40,967 bases of DNA, taken from NCBI GenBank assembly GCA_023954745.1, contig JAGSHC010000024.1, positions 1 through 40,967 on the forward strand, in the 5' to 3' direction. The DNA is from Deltaproteobacteria bacterium. Its GTDB lineage: Bacteria; Myxococcota_A; UBA796; UBA9615. The position numbers were made by a program, and so were the translations under genes. Positions 34,443 through 40,967 of the stretch are shown in pieces; position 1 is the stretch's first letter; each line of letters begins with the position of its first letter. The notes beneath the pieces are model-generated. The model did no database searches, was not told where the DNA came from, and saw only the letters and a program-made list of their open reading frames with translations.

Positions 34443-35525
34443 ATGGCTGGCCCCGGTTCCGATGACCCCCCGAAGACTCGCACCTGGCGCCGGGGGGACA
34501 ACCCTCCCAGGACGCCCGAGGCACCGTCTCAACGCATCCGCGTCGACGTGCCGCCCGGTGATGCACCCGATCCCGACGACCTCGCAAACCGGGTCCGCGC
34601 TTCGCTCGCAGGATGGCCCGTGGTGGTCCTGCGGGTGGTCGGGAAGACGACCGAGAAGGTTGCGCCCGGCTCCTGGAAGGGTCGTTGGCTGCGCGGGCAG
34701 GTGGGACTCGCCGTCGACGCAACCGTGCACCCCGACATCAGCCGCACCCTCCTCGGCCCCCACGACCCCGGGACCCGCATTTCGGGCGGCGCCTGGGCCC
34801 CGATCGCCGTGCGCAGCTCGATGCTCGCCGACGGCCGTCTCTCGCAGGGAACCGATGTGCGCGCGGAGATCGTGCTGCATGGACGCGCGGCCGAAGAAGC
34901 TGGCTACATGGTTCGGGCGCTGCTCGAGCCCAATCACTCCCGCTTTGCGGAGCCGGGAACCATTGAGTGGACCACCGTGCAGCACCTCACGTGCGACGAC
35001 GACGGGGACCTCCGCTGGCGCAAGAGCACCCCAGGGCAGCGCGCCCCGTTCCTCCCGATGGATCGCATCGAAGAGCCATCGGTCCGTCAGAGCCGACTGC
35101 TGATGACCTTCCTGAGCCCCGCAGCGATCGCCCAGCGAGGCGAGGTCGGCGAGCCCTGGCCGGAGCTGCCCGTCATCGTCGATCGCATGGGGCGCACCCT
35201 GTCGACCTGGCTCAAGCGCAGCAAGCATCGAGGCCCGCTCCTGCCGGACGCGGATCTCCTCCGCGCCGCAGCACAAGCACGCCTCGTGGCCAACCACACC
35301 CGCAGCGTGCAGCTCCCTCCCGGCATGGTCGGCGCCGAGCAGTTCGGTGGAAAACCGGCGCGGCGGGGAGCCCCTCCGCCCCCACCCGAGCCGGTCGCCG
35401 GGCTGGTCGGCAGCGCCACCTTCGCAGGCAGCTTCAAGGGTCTGGTTCCCCTGCTTCGCGCGGCGGCATGGGTCGGCATGGGACCAGGGCGCCAGAACGG
35501 CCTGGGCGAACTCACCGTCCGCTGA
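34443..35525 (+). CDS. Orphan Cas6-like CRISPR endoribonuclease (RAMP)
   Basis: 360 residues. The C-terminal half matches the Cas6 (COG5551/PF10040) pattern: LLMTFLSPAAIAQRG resembles the family's 'l.FlTP.rlk..g', VDRMGRTLSTWLKRSKH follows as the expected helix, and LVGSATFAGSFKGLVPLLRA plus WVGMGPGRQNGLGELTV is the 'G.vty.G.l..l.pLL..g..lgvGkgts.GlG' ending with its Gly-rich loop. The N-terminal part (SSMLADGRLSQGTDVRAEIV, LHGRAAEEAGYMVRALL) fits the first RAMP fold. Cas6 cuts CRISPR transcripts at repeat hairpins. Here there is no array, Cas1/2 or effector in 35 kb on its left or 5 kb on its right, so its RNA substrate is unknown. A Pro-rich insert (APPPPPEP) lies near residue 305. Confidence 0.7.
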   Translation: MAGPGSDDPPKTRTWRRGDNPPRTPEAPSQRIRVDVPPGDAPDPDDLANRVRASLAGWPVVVLRVVGKTTEKVAPGSWKGRWLRGQVGLAVDATVHPDISRTLLGPHDPGTRISGGAWAPIAVRSSMLADGRLSQGTDVRAEIVLHGRAAEEAGYMVRALLEPNHSRFAEPGTIEWTTVQHLTCDDDGDLRWRKSTPGQRAPFLPMDRIEEPSVRQSRLLMTFLSPAAIAQRGEVGEPWPELPVIVDRMGRTLSTWLKRSKHRGPLLPDADLLRAAAQARLVANHTRSVQLPPGMVGAEQFGGKPARRGAPPPPPEPVAGLVGSATFAGSFKGLVPLLRAAAWVGMGPGRQNGLGELTVR

Positions 35526-35612
35526 CTGTCCATTCGAGGCGCAGTGTCCCCTCTTTGTGCCCCTGAGAACGCCCCCCGGCGATGGTAGAGTCACGGTCCT
35601 CGGGAGCCTCTC

Positions 35613-36170
35613 ATGCGACTTCGCCTGCTCGGAATCTGTCTCGCCTTCCTACCGCTGCTCAGCTCGGGCTGCCCGGTGACGAACCCCCAGTTGGTTCCCG
35701 AGGAGTGCGTGGGCAACACCCCGCCGGTGATCGGCAACCTGGAGGTGAACTCCTCCGCGATCGCGGACACGGACAGCTGGGCGATGTGCCTGCACGTGGA
35801 CTGGCAGGACCCGGGTCTCGACGAGGCTGGCAACCGCGGCTCAGACGCTCCGAACATGTTCGGAGCGCTCGTGTCCCTCGAGGTCGAGGGCTACTCCACA
35901 CCTGGTATCTGGCTCGATGAGGCCTCGGCCCCCGAGGGAGCCACCGAGGGCGAGGTGAACGTCTACGTCTGCCTCGAAGATGCCAAGGAGGATGAGCAGG
36001 TCGAGTTCGCCCTCCGCTTGCGGGATCGCTGCAACGCGGCGTCCAACAGCAAGACCGGGACCTACGTTCTCGGTGGCGGCGCGGGCGAGCCGCACCAGGT
36101 CGAGAACCCCGAAGCTGGCGCCAACGGCTGCCCCTTCCCGGAAGGGCTCCAGATTTGCGGCGGCGAATAG
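35613..36170 (+). CDS. Lipoprotein, first of a tandem paralogous pair
   Basis: 185 residues. The lipobox is MRLRLLGICLAFLPLLSSGC (Cys20). The domain has the pattern ECVGNTPPVIGNLEV, CLHVDWQDPGLDEAGNRG, SDAPNMFGALVSLEVEG, then LRLRDRCNAASNSKTG, all of which recur in the next gene. Six or more cysteines suggest disulfides, and the Asp/Asn-rich loops suggest metal binding. The family is not recognised. TAGAGT 21 nt upstream and GGGAG 6 nt before the ATG give a conventional short leader. It overlaps the next gene by 16 bases. Confidence 0.75.
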   Translation: MRLRLLGICLAFLPLLSSGCPVTNPQLVPEECVGNTPPVIGNLEVNSSAIADTDSWAMCLHVDWQDPGLDEAGNRGSDAPNMFGALVSLEVEGYSTPGIWLDEASAPEGATEGEVNVYVCLEDAKEDEQVEFALRLRDRCNAASNSKTGTYVLGGGAGEPHQVENPEAGANGCPFPEGLQICGGE

Positions 36171-36823
36171 CGGCGGCCGCATTCGTCGTCCTCAGCGGCT
36201 GCGTCGCACCGACGACCGCTGACTGGATCGACCCTGCTGAATGCGGCACCAACACCCCACCCGCAGTGGGGCAGATCGCGGTGGCGTCCCAGTGGAACAC
36301 CGAGACCCAGCTGTTTGAGGGCTGCGTCTCCGTCAACTGGGTGGATCCCGGCCTCGACGCGGCGGGGAACCAGGGCACCGACGCGCCGAACATGTTCGGT
36401 GGACTGTTCAGCGCCGAGTTCACTGCGGCCAGCGTCCCGGGGGTCTGGCTCAACGAGGACTACGCGATTCAGGGCCAGACCGACGGCACGGTGGAGACTC
36501 CCATCTGCTCCGATGACTGGGGGCCCAGCGACCAGTTGGTCCAGAACTACCCCCACGAAGACGACCTCGACCAGGGCAACCCCAACGAGTGGCCGCCCGA
36601 CTACTCCGGCTGCACAGACTGGGATGAGGACGGCACGCTGGAGCGGGAGGACTGCTTCGCCGGCGCGGTCATCTCCTTCGCGGTACGAGTCCGAGACCGA
36701 TGCGACGCCACCTCGAATGTCATCACCGGCGACTTCCGCCTCGGCTCCCCTCGCCAGGTGAGCGAAGAGGGCCTCACGGGCTGCTCAGTGATTCCGCCGT
36801 GCCCTGGATCCGAGGAGCCCTGA
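36155..36823 (+). CDS. Lipoprotein, second paralogue, TTG start
   Basis: 222 residues. The TTG at 36155 gives MRRRIAAAAFVVLSGC with lipobox Cys16. No ATG or GTG start is possible before the lipobox. The body repeats the first paralogue: ECGTNTPPAVGQIAV, CVSVNWVDPGLDAAGNQG, TDAPNMFGGLF, VRVRDRCDATSNVITG. It adds a region (WGPSDQLVQNYPHEDDLDQG, DWDEDGTLEREDC) with EF-hand-like Asp spacing. The start lies inside the preceding gene by 16 bases, so translational coupling is expected. It is presumably a recent tandem duplication. Confidence 0.75.
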   Translation: MRRRIAAAAFVVLSGCVAPTTADWIDPAECGTNTPPAVGQIAVASQWNTETQLFEGCVSVNWVDPGLDAAGNQGTDAPNMFGGLFSAEFTAASVPGVWLNEDYAIQGQTDGTVETPICSDDWGPSDQLVQNYPHEDDLDQGNPNEWPPDYSGCTDWDEDGTLEREDCFAGAVISFAVRVRDRCDATSNVITGDFRLGSPRQVSEEGLTGCSVIPPCPGSEEP

Positions 36824-36826
36824 GCT

Positions 36827-37156
36827 CTACTCGACGGGCTCCATGGGCTCGTTGGCACCTGGCTCTACCTCGGCGCCGTCCGGCCTCGGGCCGTCCTCGG
36901 AGACGGTGGCGGCATCCATCTCTCGATCGAGCGCCCTGAGCTCCTCGCTGATGGGCTCCTCGTCCTCACCGCGCAGGTACCAGGCCACCATGCGCACGAC
37001 GGCCCAGAACCGGAGCGCGGCCATCCCGATCAGGATGTAGGCGATGATGCGGTTGCTCTCGAGGAAGCCGGCACCCACGAAGCCAAAGACCGCGGACACG
37101 AAGACACCGAACGCCGCCCGCAGCGGCCAGGGCATGTTTCGGACGGGATTCCTCAT
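36827..37156 (-). CDS. Small membrane protein with acidic C-terminus
   Basis: 109 residues, not recognised. Two hydrophobic segments occur (LRAAFGVFVSAVFGFVGAGF and IIAYILIGMAALRFWAVVRM), followed by a charged cytoplasmic tail that ends in a Glu/Pro-rich stretch (EVEPGANEPMEPVE). It is divergent from the glycosyltransferase gene, with 39 bases between the starts; that gap has a GATAAC element on the minus strand and a TATCTT on the plus strand. An in-frame ATG at 37135 is an alternative start. It may be linked to the glycosyltransferase operon by position only. Confidence 0.65.
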   Translation of the reverse strand: MRNPVRNMPWPLRAAFGVFVSAVFGFVGAGFLESNRIIAYILIGMAALRFWAVVRMVAWYLRGEDEEPISEELRALDREMDAATVSEDGPRPDGAEVEPGANEPMEPVE

Positions 37157-37182
37157 CGAGCCCACCGTCGCCCCCGGGTTGT

Positions 37183-37195
37183 TATCTTCCGCGCC
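37183..37195 (+). promoter_or_regulatory. Putative near-leaderless promoter (TATCTT, 7 nt before ATG 37196)
   Basis: TATCTT at 37183-37188 is 7 nt before the glycosyltransferase ATG. No SD is present. Confidence 0.45.
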
Positions 37196-37915
37196 ATGTT
37201 GGCGGTCTCCTGCGTCATGTACGCATACAACGAGGAGGAGAACGTGATCCCGTGCATGGAGGAGGCCCTCGCCTTCCTCCGCGAGAGCACGAGCGATCAC
37301 GAGCTCATCCTGGTGTCTGACGGCTCCACCGATGGCAGCGCCGCCGCGGCGCGGAGCGTACAGGAGCGGGATCCGGAGCACGTCCAGGTGGTGGAGTACC
37401 ACCCCAACCGGGGCATCGGTGGTGCCCTCAAGGCTGGCTACGGCGTCGCGAAGCACGAGTGGATCTGCGGCCTGCCCGCCGACGGTCAGATCCCGCCCTC
37501 GGGCCTGCAGGGCCTCTTTGACGTGGCAGAGGCTGACGACGAGATCGGCGTCGTCACCTGCTCCTTCCCCCATCGGTTCGAGGAGGCAGACAACCTCGTC
37601 CGCAAGGTGCTCAGCCGCGGACTGCGCGTCGTGATGTGGGGCGCTACTGGAGTCAGCCGCACCATGGATGGGGTGTGGCTCATTCGGCGGGCGGACTACG
37701 AGTCCATCACCACCCACTCCGATACCTTCTTCTTCAACCTCGAGCTGCCCATCAAGGCCATCCGAAGTGGCCTCAAGCCCGGGGCCAGCACCATGCGGAT
37801 CCGGCCTCGTCGAGCCGGGGAGAGCAAGGTGGTGAACCGTCGCCGCATCCAGCAGGTGATCAAGGACCTGGCCGGTCTCGGCTTCGAGTTGCGGCTTGGG
37901 AGACGACTGTGGTGA
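37196..37915 (+). CDS. Family 2 glycosyltransferase
   Basis: 239 residues. The GT2 fold begins [17 protein letters not shown]. The nucleotide-binding Asp is in [10 protein letters not shown] and the second acidic site is [10 protein letters not shown], the DxD-equivalent. The layout resembles dolichyl-phosphate mannose/glucose synthases without the membrane tail. It is the first gene of an operon in which the stop overlaps the APS kinase start (GTGA). It probably transfers a sugar to a lipid carrier for a cell-surface glycan. Confidence 0.85.
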   Translation: MLAVSCVMYAYNEEENVIPCMEEALAFLRESTSDHELILVSDGSTDGSAAAARSVQERDPEHVQVVEYHPNRGIGGALKAGYGVAKHEWICGLPADGQIPPSGLQGLFDVAEADDEIGVVTCSFPHRFEEADNLVRKVLSRGLRVVMWGATGVSRTMDGVWLIRRADYESITTHSDTFFFNLELPIKAIRSGLKPGASTMRIRPRRAGESKVVNRRRIQQVIKDLAGLGFELRLGRRLW

Positions 37916-38526
37916 AGCCCAAGTCCGAGAATCTGACCTGGCACGCCGGCACCGTCACGACGGACCAGCGCGCATCCCTGCTCGGTCACGAGGCCGCTTG
38001 CCTCTGGTTTACGGGGCTCAGCGGGTCCGGCAAGTCGACCCTCACCCGCGCGCTCGAAGCCGCCCTCGTGGAGCGAGGGGTGAATGCTTACGTGCTCGAC
38101 GGCGACAACGTGCGCATGGGGCTCAACGGAGATCTGGGCTTTGCCCCTGCCGACCGCGCCGAGAACATCCGTCGCATCGGCGAGGTGGCGAGGCTGTTCG
38201 CCGACTCGGGGGCTCTGGTCCTCACGGCGTTCATCAGCCCGTACCGCGCGGACCGGGACCGGGTGCGCGAGCTCCTCGGTGTGGGGGCCACGCCTCGCTT
38301 CATCGAAGTCTTCGTCAACCCGGGCCTGGATGTCTGCGAAGAACGCGACCCCAAAGGGCTCTACGCCCGCGCCCGCAGCGGAGAGATCGCTCAGTTCACC
38401 GGCATCTCGGCGCCCTACGAAGCACCGCTGTCCCCTGAGATCGACGTGGACACCGGTGCCCTCAGCGTCGAGGAGTCCGTCGAGGCAGTCATCGCCTGGC
38501 TCGTGAACCACCGGGTCATCACGTGA
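37912..38526 (+). CDS. cysC: Adenylylsulfate (APS) kinase
   Basis: 204 residues. It phosphorylates adenylylsulfate to PAPS using ATP. Walker A is [12 protein letters not shown], followed by [51 protein letters not shown] and [20 protein letters not shown], all CysC hallmarks. The GTG at 37912 overlaps the glycosyltransferase stop, and its own stop overlaps the next gene's GTG by 4 bases. No ATP sulfurylase (cysD/N) or sulfotransferase is in view. The position inside a glycan operon suggests PAPS is made for sulfation of a surface polysaccharide. Confidence 0.93.
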   Translation: MKPKSENLTWHAGTVTTDQRASLLGHEAACLWFTGLSGSGKSTLTRALEAALVERGVNAYVLDGDNVRMGLNGDLGFAPADRAENIRRIGEVARLFADSGALVLTAFISPYRADRDRVRELLGVGATPRFIEVFVNPGLDVCEERDPKGLYARARSGEIAQFTGISAPYEAPLSPEIDVDTGALSVEESVEAVIAWLVNHRVIT

Positions 38527-40133
38527 GCGCGGAGAACGCGACCAGCGACTCCTCCCCCTGGGACGAGTATCCCCGGTGGACCCTCGTCCTCGCGCTCGTC
38601 GCAGCGATCGCTGGCTACGTCTGGCTGCGGGACTCCCCCGGCGACCACCGCACCTGGCGCATCGTGGTCTGCTCCCTCGGCGCGATCCTCCTCGCGATCC
38701 GTGGGTTCGTCGCGGGTCCGCGCCGTCTGGGATTGAGCCTGGCGCTGGTCGCCTGGGCCGGTCTGGTGATCGGAGCGATGGCGGGGCGCCCCGCGGAGCG
38801 CCTGGTCACGAAGCAGGCCGTCAGCGAGTGGTCCTTCTTCCACTACTACCTCGGCGCGAAGTACTTCAAGGAGATGGGGTACCACGGCCTGTACACCCAA
38901 GCGGTGCTCGCGGACTCGGAGGAGGAGGAGTACTTCTACAAGGCCGGGGTGCGGTTCATCCGCAATCTCGACACCTACGAGTTCGAGGAACCCGCGCCGG
39001 AGACGCGCGACCGTCTGCCAGGCTGGACCGAGGAGCGCTGGGAGGAGTTCAGGGCAGACCTGAAGCCCTTCTACCGACCGCTGCGGAAGCGGTGGGAGGA
39101 CGTGCTCTGCGACCGCGGCTACAACGCCACGCCCACGTGGAACACCTCGGGCTGGCTGCTTGCCCAGATCCCGGCGAGCAAGGTGGGCTTTGCCGTCATC
39201 TCCGCCATCGACGTGCTGCTGCTCGCCGCCGCCTTCGCGCTGCTCGTCTGGGCGGTGGGGCCCTTGTGGGGCTTGATGGCCATCGCGTACCTGCTCGTGT
39301 TCTACGGCAATCAATCCCACGTCATCGGGCGGCCGTTCCTGCACGACTACGCGGCCGCGATGGCCGTGTTCGTGGCGATGACCATCAAGCGCAAGCCGGG
39401 CTGGGCCGCGGTGGCCCTTGCTTACGGCGCGATGGTGCGCATCTTCCCCGGCTTCCTGCTCTTTGGACTCGTCGTGTGGACGTTCCTGCGATGGCGCCGT
39501 ACGGGCGCCATCCCCCGCTACACGATGCGGTTCGCGCCAGTGTTCGTGCTGTCTTGTGCCCTCTTCGCCGGGTACGGCCTGCTCAACGGTCGTGGGGTCG
39601 GCGCCTGGACCGAGTTCCTGGGCAACATCAGCACCCACAGTGAGGACCACCGCTTCGGCGGGCGCCGCATCGGCCTTCAGCACTTCTTCACCCACAAGAT
39701 GAGCAACCCGCTCAGCAAGCGCGGGGACCGCCGTCAGAACTGGGAGGACCAGCAGAACCTCTGGCGCGCGGGCGCCCTGCTGATGTCCCTGCTGTGGCTC
39801 GGCGCGATGCTCAAGAGCGCTGGCGACGACGAGGAGCCGCTGGACGCGATGCTCCTCTCGATGGCCGTGGTGTTCGCCGTGATCGTGCTGTCCCGGTACT
39901 ACTGGGGGGTCGCGGGACTGTTCTTCGTCATGGGAGCGCGAGGGCGCGACGGCCCGTGGAAGGGCGTCGTGGGCGCACTCCTGCTGCTCATGATCCCTGT
40001 CTTCTATCTGACGAAGAGCACCTACCCCAGCGACACGTTCCCCTGGTTCGTGGTCGCCAACGGGCTGTGGATCGGCTGGTTCGTCTTCGTGCTGGTGGGA
40101 CGGATGGTGCGCCGCGTACCGTCGGGCGCGTAG
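38523..40133 (+). CDS. Multi-pass membrane glycosyltransferase (GT-C-like)
   Basis: 536 residues with about ten membrane segments ([49 protein letters not shown], and others). The first extracytoplasmic loop contains the charged [20 protein letters not shown] that resembles the 'D-x-x-x-Y' region of GT-C enzymes using polyprenyl-phosphate sugars. The acidic SEEEEYF is in the same loop. C-terminal elements ([36 protein letters not shown]) alternate loops and helices. The GTG overlaps the cysC stop. It probably adds a sugar to a surface glycan. The exact GT family is not certain. Confidence 0.7.
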   Translation: MSAENATSDSSPWDEYPRWTLVLALVAAIAGYVWLRDSPGDHRTWRIVVCSLGAILLAIRGFVAGPRRLGLSLALVAWAGLVIGAMAGRPAERLVTKQAVSEWSFFHYYLGAKYFKEMGYHGLYTQAVLADSEEEEYFYKAGVRFIRNLDTYEFEEPAPETRDRLPGWTEERWEEFRADLKPFYRPLRKRWEDVLCDRGYNATPTWNTSGWLLAQIPASKVGFAVISAIDVLLLAAAFALLVWAVGPLWGLMAIAYLLVFYGNQSHVIGRPFLHDYAAAMAVFVAMTIKRKPGWAAVALAYGAMVRIFPGFLLFGLVVWTFLRWRRTGAIPRYTMRFAPVFVLSCALFAGYGLLNGRGVGAWTEFLGNISTHSEDHRFGGRRIGLQHFFTHKMSNPLSKRGDRRQNWEDQQNLWRAGALLMSLLWLGAMLKSAGDDEEPLDAMLLSMAVVFAVIVLSRYYWGVAGLFFVMGARGRDGPWKGVVGALLLLMIPVFYLTKSTYPSDTFPWFVVANGLWIGWFVFVLVGRMVRRVPSGA

Positions 40134-40191
40134 AGACGACCTCCCCTCGCTCTACAGCAGCGACTCCATCCTCGGTTGGATGTCCTGGTCG

Positions 40192-40208
40192 CCCGCCGTG
40201 GTGGCGGG
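40192..40208 (+). terminator. Hairpin after the glycan operon
   Basis: CCCGCC-GTGGT-GGCGGG, 58 bases after the stop at 40133, is a 6-bp GC stem without a T-run. It may end the glycan operon. Confidence 0.35.
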
Positions 40209-40243
40209 AGGCTTCCCGTCGACATGGACAATGGGTCCGGTGA

Positions 40244-40262
40244 AGTCAGCTTCGAGCTGACT
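40244..40262. promoter_or_regulatory. Inverted repeat AGTCAGCT-TCG-AGCTGACT
   Basis: An exact 8-bp inverted repeat with a 3-base centre, in the 247-base gap before the thiolase gene. A second one (GCTGGC-CTGAC-GCCAGC, 40341-40357) lies nearer the start. The first is a possible operator for the downstream gene. Confidence 0.4.
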
Positions 40263-40320
40263 CCCTGAGCTCGTCGCCGCCCCCCCCATCCTGGGGGTCG
40301 CGTCCCTGGGCACTTGCCCC

Positions 40321-40380
40321 TACCTTTGCGGCCCGATCCGGCTGGCCTGACGCCAGCGATCGCATGACCCCGGAGGTCCC
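40321..40380 (+). promoter_or_regulatory. -10 element and SD of the thiolase
   Basis: TACCTT at 40321-40326 fits the TANNNT -10. CGGAGG sits 4 nt before ATG 40381, giving a leader of about 48 nt. Confidence 0.4.
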
Positions 40381-40967
40381 ATGAAGCTCAATCGTCGCGT
40401 CTTCGTCGTCGGAGGCCACGTCACTCCGTTCATCGGAAAGAACCACCCCGACTTCATCTGGAAGCGCCACCCCGACTTCGGCAAGCGCGAGAACCCCACC
40501 CTCGAGAACCACCTCACTGCGGCCATCCGCGGGGTGCTCGAGGACACGGGCGTCGACGCCAGCGCCATTCAGCGCGGCGCCGTCGGCAACTTCGTGGGCG
40601 GACTGTTCAACAACCAGGCGCACCTCGGCTCGATGGCGGTGCGCGCCCACGAGGGTCTGCACGGCACGCCCTTCGTGCGCACGGAAGCCGCCTGCGCGTC
40701 TGGCGGTCTCGCCGTCACCGCGATGGTGGACGCCATCCAGGCCGGCCTCGACGTCACGATGGCGGCCGGTGCAGAGATGCAGACGTCGGTGAGCGCGCGC
40801 GATGGCGCCGGCTTCCTCGCTCGCGCCTCCCACTGGGAGTCCGAGCGCGGCATCGACGACTTCACCTTCCCGGCGATGTTCGCCAGGCGGAACAAGATCT
40901 ACAAGGAGGCGTACGGCGCCACCGAAGAGGACCTCGCGGCCATCGTCGTGAAGGCCTACGCCAACGG
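40381..40967 (+). CDS. Thiolase-family enzyme, N-terminal part (partial)
   Basis: 195 codons before the window ends. The opening MKLNRRVFVVGGHVTPFIGK and the nucleophile Cys in EAACASGGLAVTAMVDAIQA mark the thiolase fold (acetyl-CoA C-acetyltransferase or SCP2/SCP-x type). These form or split beta-ketoacyl-CoA. The C-terminal His and Cys are outside the window. The CGGAGG SD 4 nt upstream supports the start. It lies after the glycan operon but is probably transcribed on its own. Confidence 0.85.
   Translation, partial: MKLNRRVFVVGGHVTPFIGKNHPDFIWKRHPDFGKRENPTLENHLTAAIRGVLEDTGVDASAIQRGAVGNFVGGLFNNQAHLGSMAVRAHEGLHGTPFVRTEAACASGGLAVTAMVDAIQAGLDVTMAAGAEMQTSVSARDGAGFLARASHWESERGIDDFTFPAMFARRNKIYKEAYGATEEDLAAIVVKAYAN

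Noticed and set aside
34443-40967. CRISPR array near the Cas6-like gene
   Set aside because: I looked for regularly spaced repeats of 25-40 bases on both sides and saw none. The only nearby tandem similarity is between two coding paralogues.

Overview
The window is GC-rich, gene-dense chromosomal DNA from an uncultured-type Gram-negative bacterium, most likely a myxobacterium-like (Myxococcota/deltaproteobacterial) lineage. The grounds are the many lipoproteins with Asp-rich linkers after the lipobox cysteine, MopE-type calcium-binding motifs inside a beta-helix surface lipoprotein, a PilT-like ATPase, an abundance of sensor kinases, and strong GC bias at third codon positions. The lineage is inferred, not shown. 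No rRNA, tRNA, insertion sequence, prophage or CRISPR array was seen. No stretch over 300 bases lacks a gene.

Layout. 1-2910: the end of argininosuccinate lyase and a PEP-synthase/rifampin-phosphotransferase-type enzyme. 3186-5009: ribosomal protein S18, then an ECF sigma factor translationally coupled to a zinc-finger anti-sigma protein. 5103-11548 (minus): a run comprising an acyl-CoA carboxylase carboxyltransferase subunit, a PAS hybrid histidine kinase, a 41-residue small ORF, an unknown helical protein and alpha-glucan phosphorylase. 11736-20307: a giant beta-helix lipoprotein, a PilT-like ATPase, a BatD-like lipoprotein coupled to a YfiH-type enzyme, and an Asp-rich lipoprotein. 20538-24519 (minus): RluD, a J-domain/RodZ-HTH fusion and a ParA-like protein that has lost its P-loop lysines. 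24620-24752: a cluster of DnaA-box sequences. 24732-28392: a membrane sensor kinase divergent from selA. 28549-31979 (minus): CPBP protease, membrane protein, low-molecular-weight phosphatase and an ALDH7-type dehydrogenase. 32019-36823: secreted proteins and lipoproteins around an orphan Cas6-like endoribonuclease. 36827-40133: a small membrane protein and a tightly coupled glycosyltransferase / APS kinase / membrane glycosyltransferase operon. 40381-end: the start of a thiolase.

Three signals cut across the genes. First, a -10-like hexamer TANNNT sits exactly 6 nt before nine start codons and 7-8 nt before three more, generally with no Shine-Dalgarno sequence, which points to pervasive leaderless transcription. 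Two divergent gene pairs have back-to-back copies sharing one TA step. Second, four intergenic regions carry long imperfect palindromes of about 100-150 bp with a related core hairpin, three of them including the stop codon of a flanking gene. Third, a Cas6-family protein stands alone without an array or effector genes. These, plus the degenerate ParA/J-domain pair and the DnaA-box cluster, are the best candidates for undescribed biology here.
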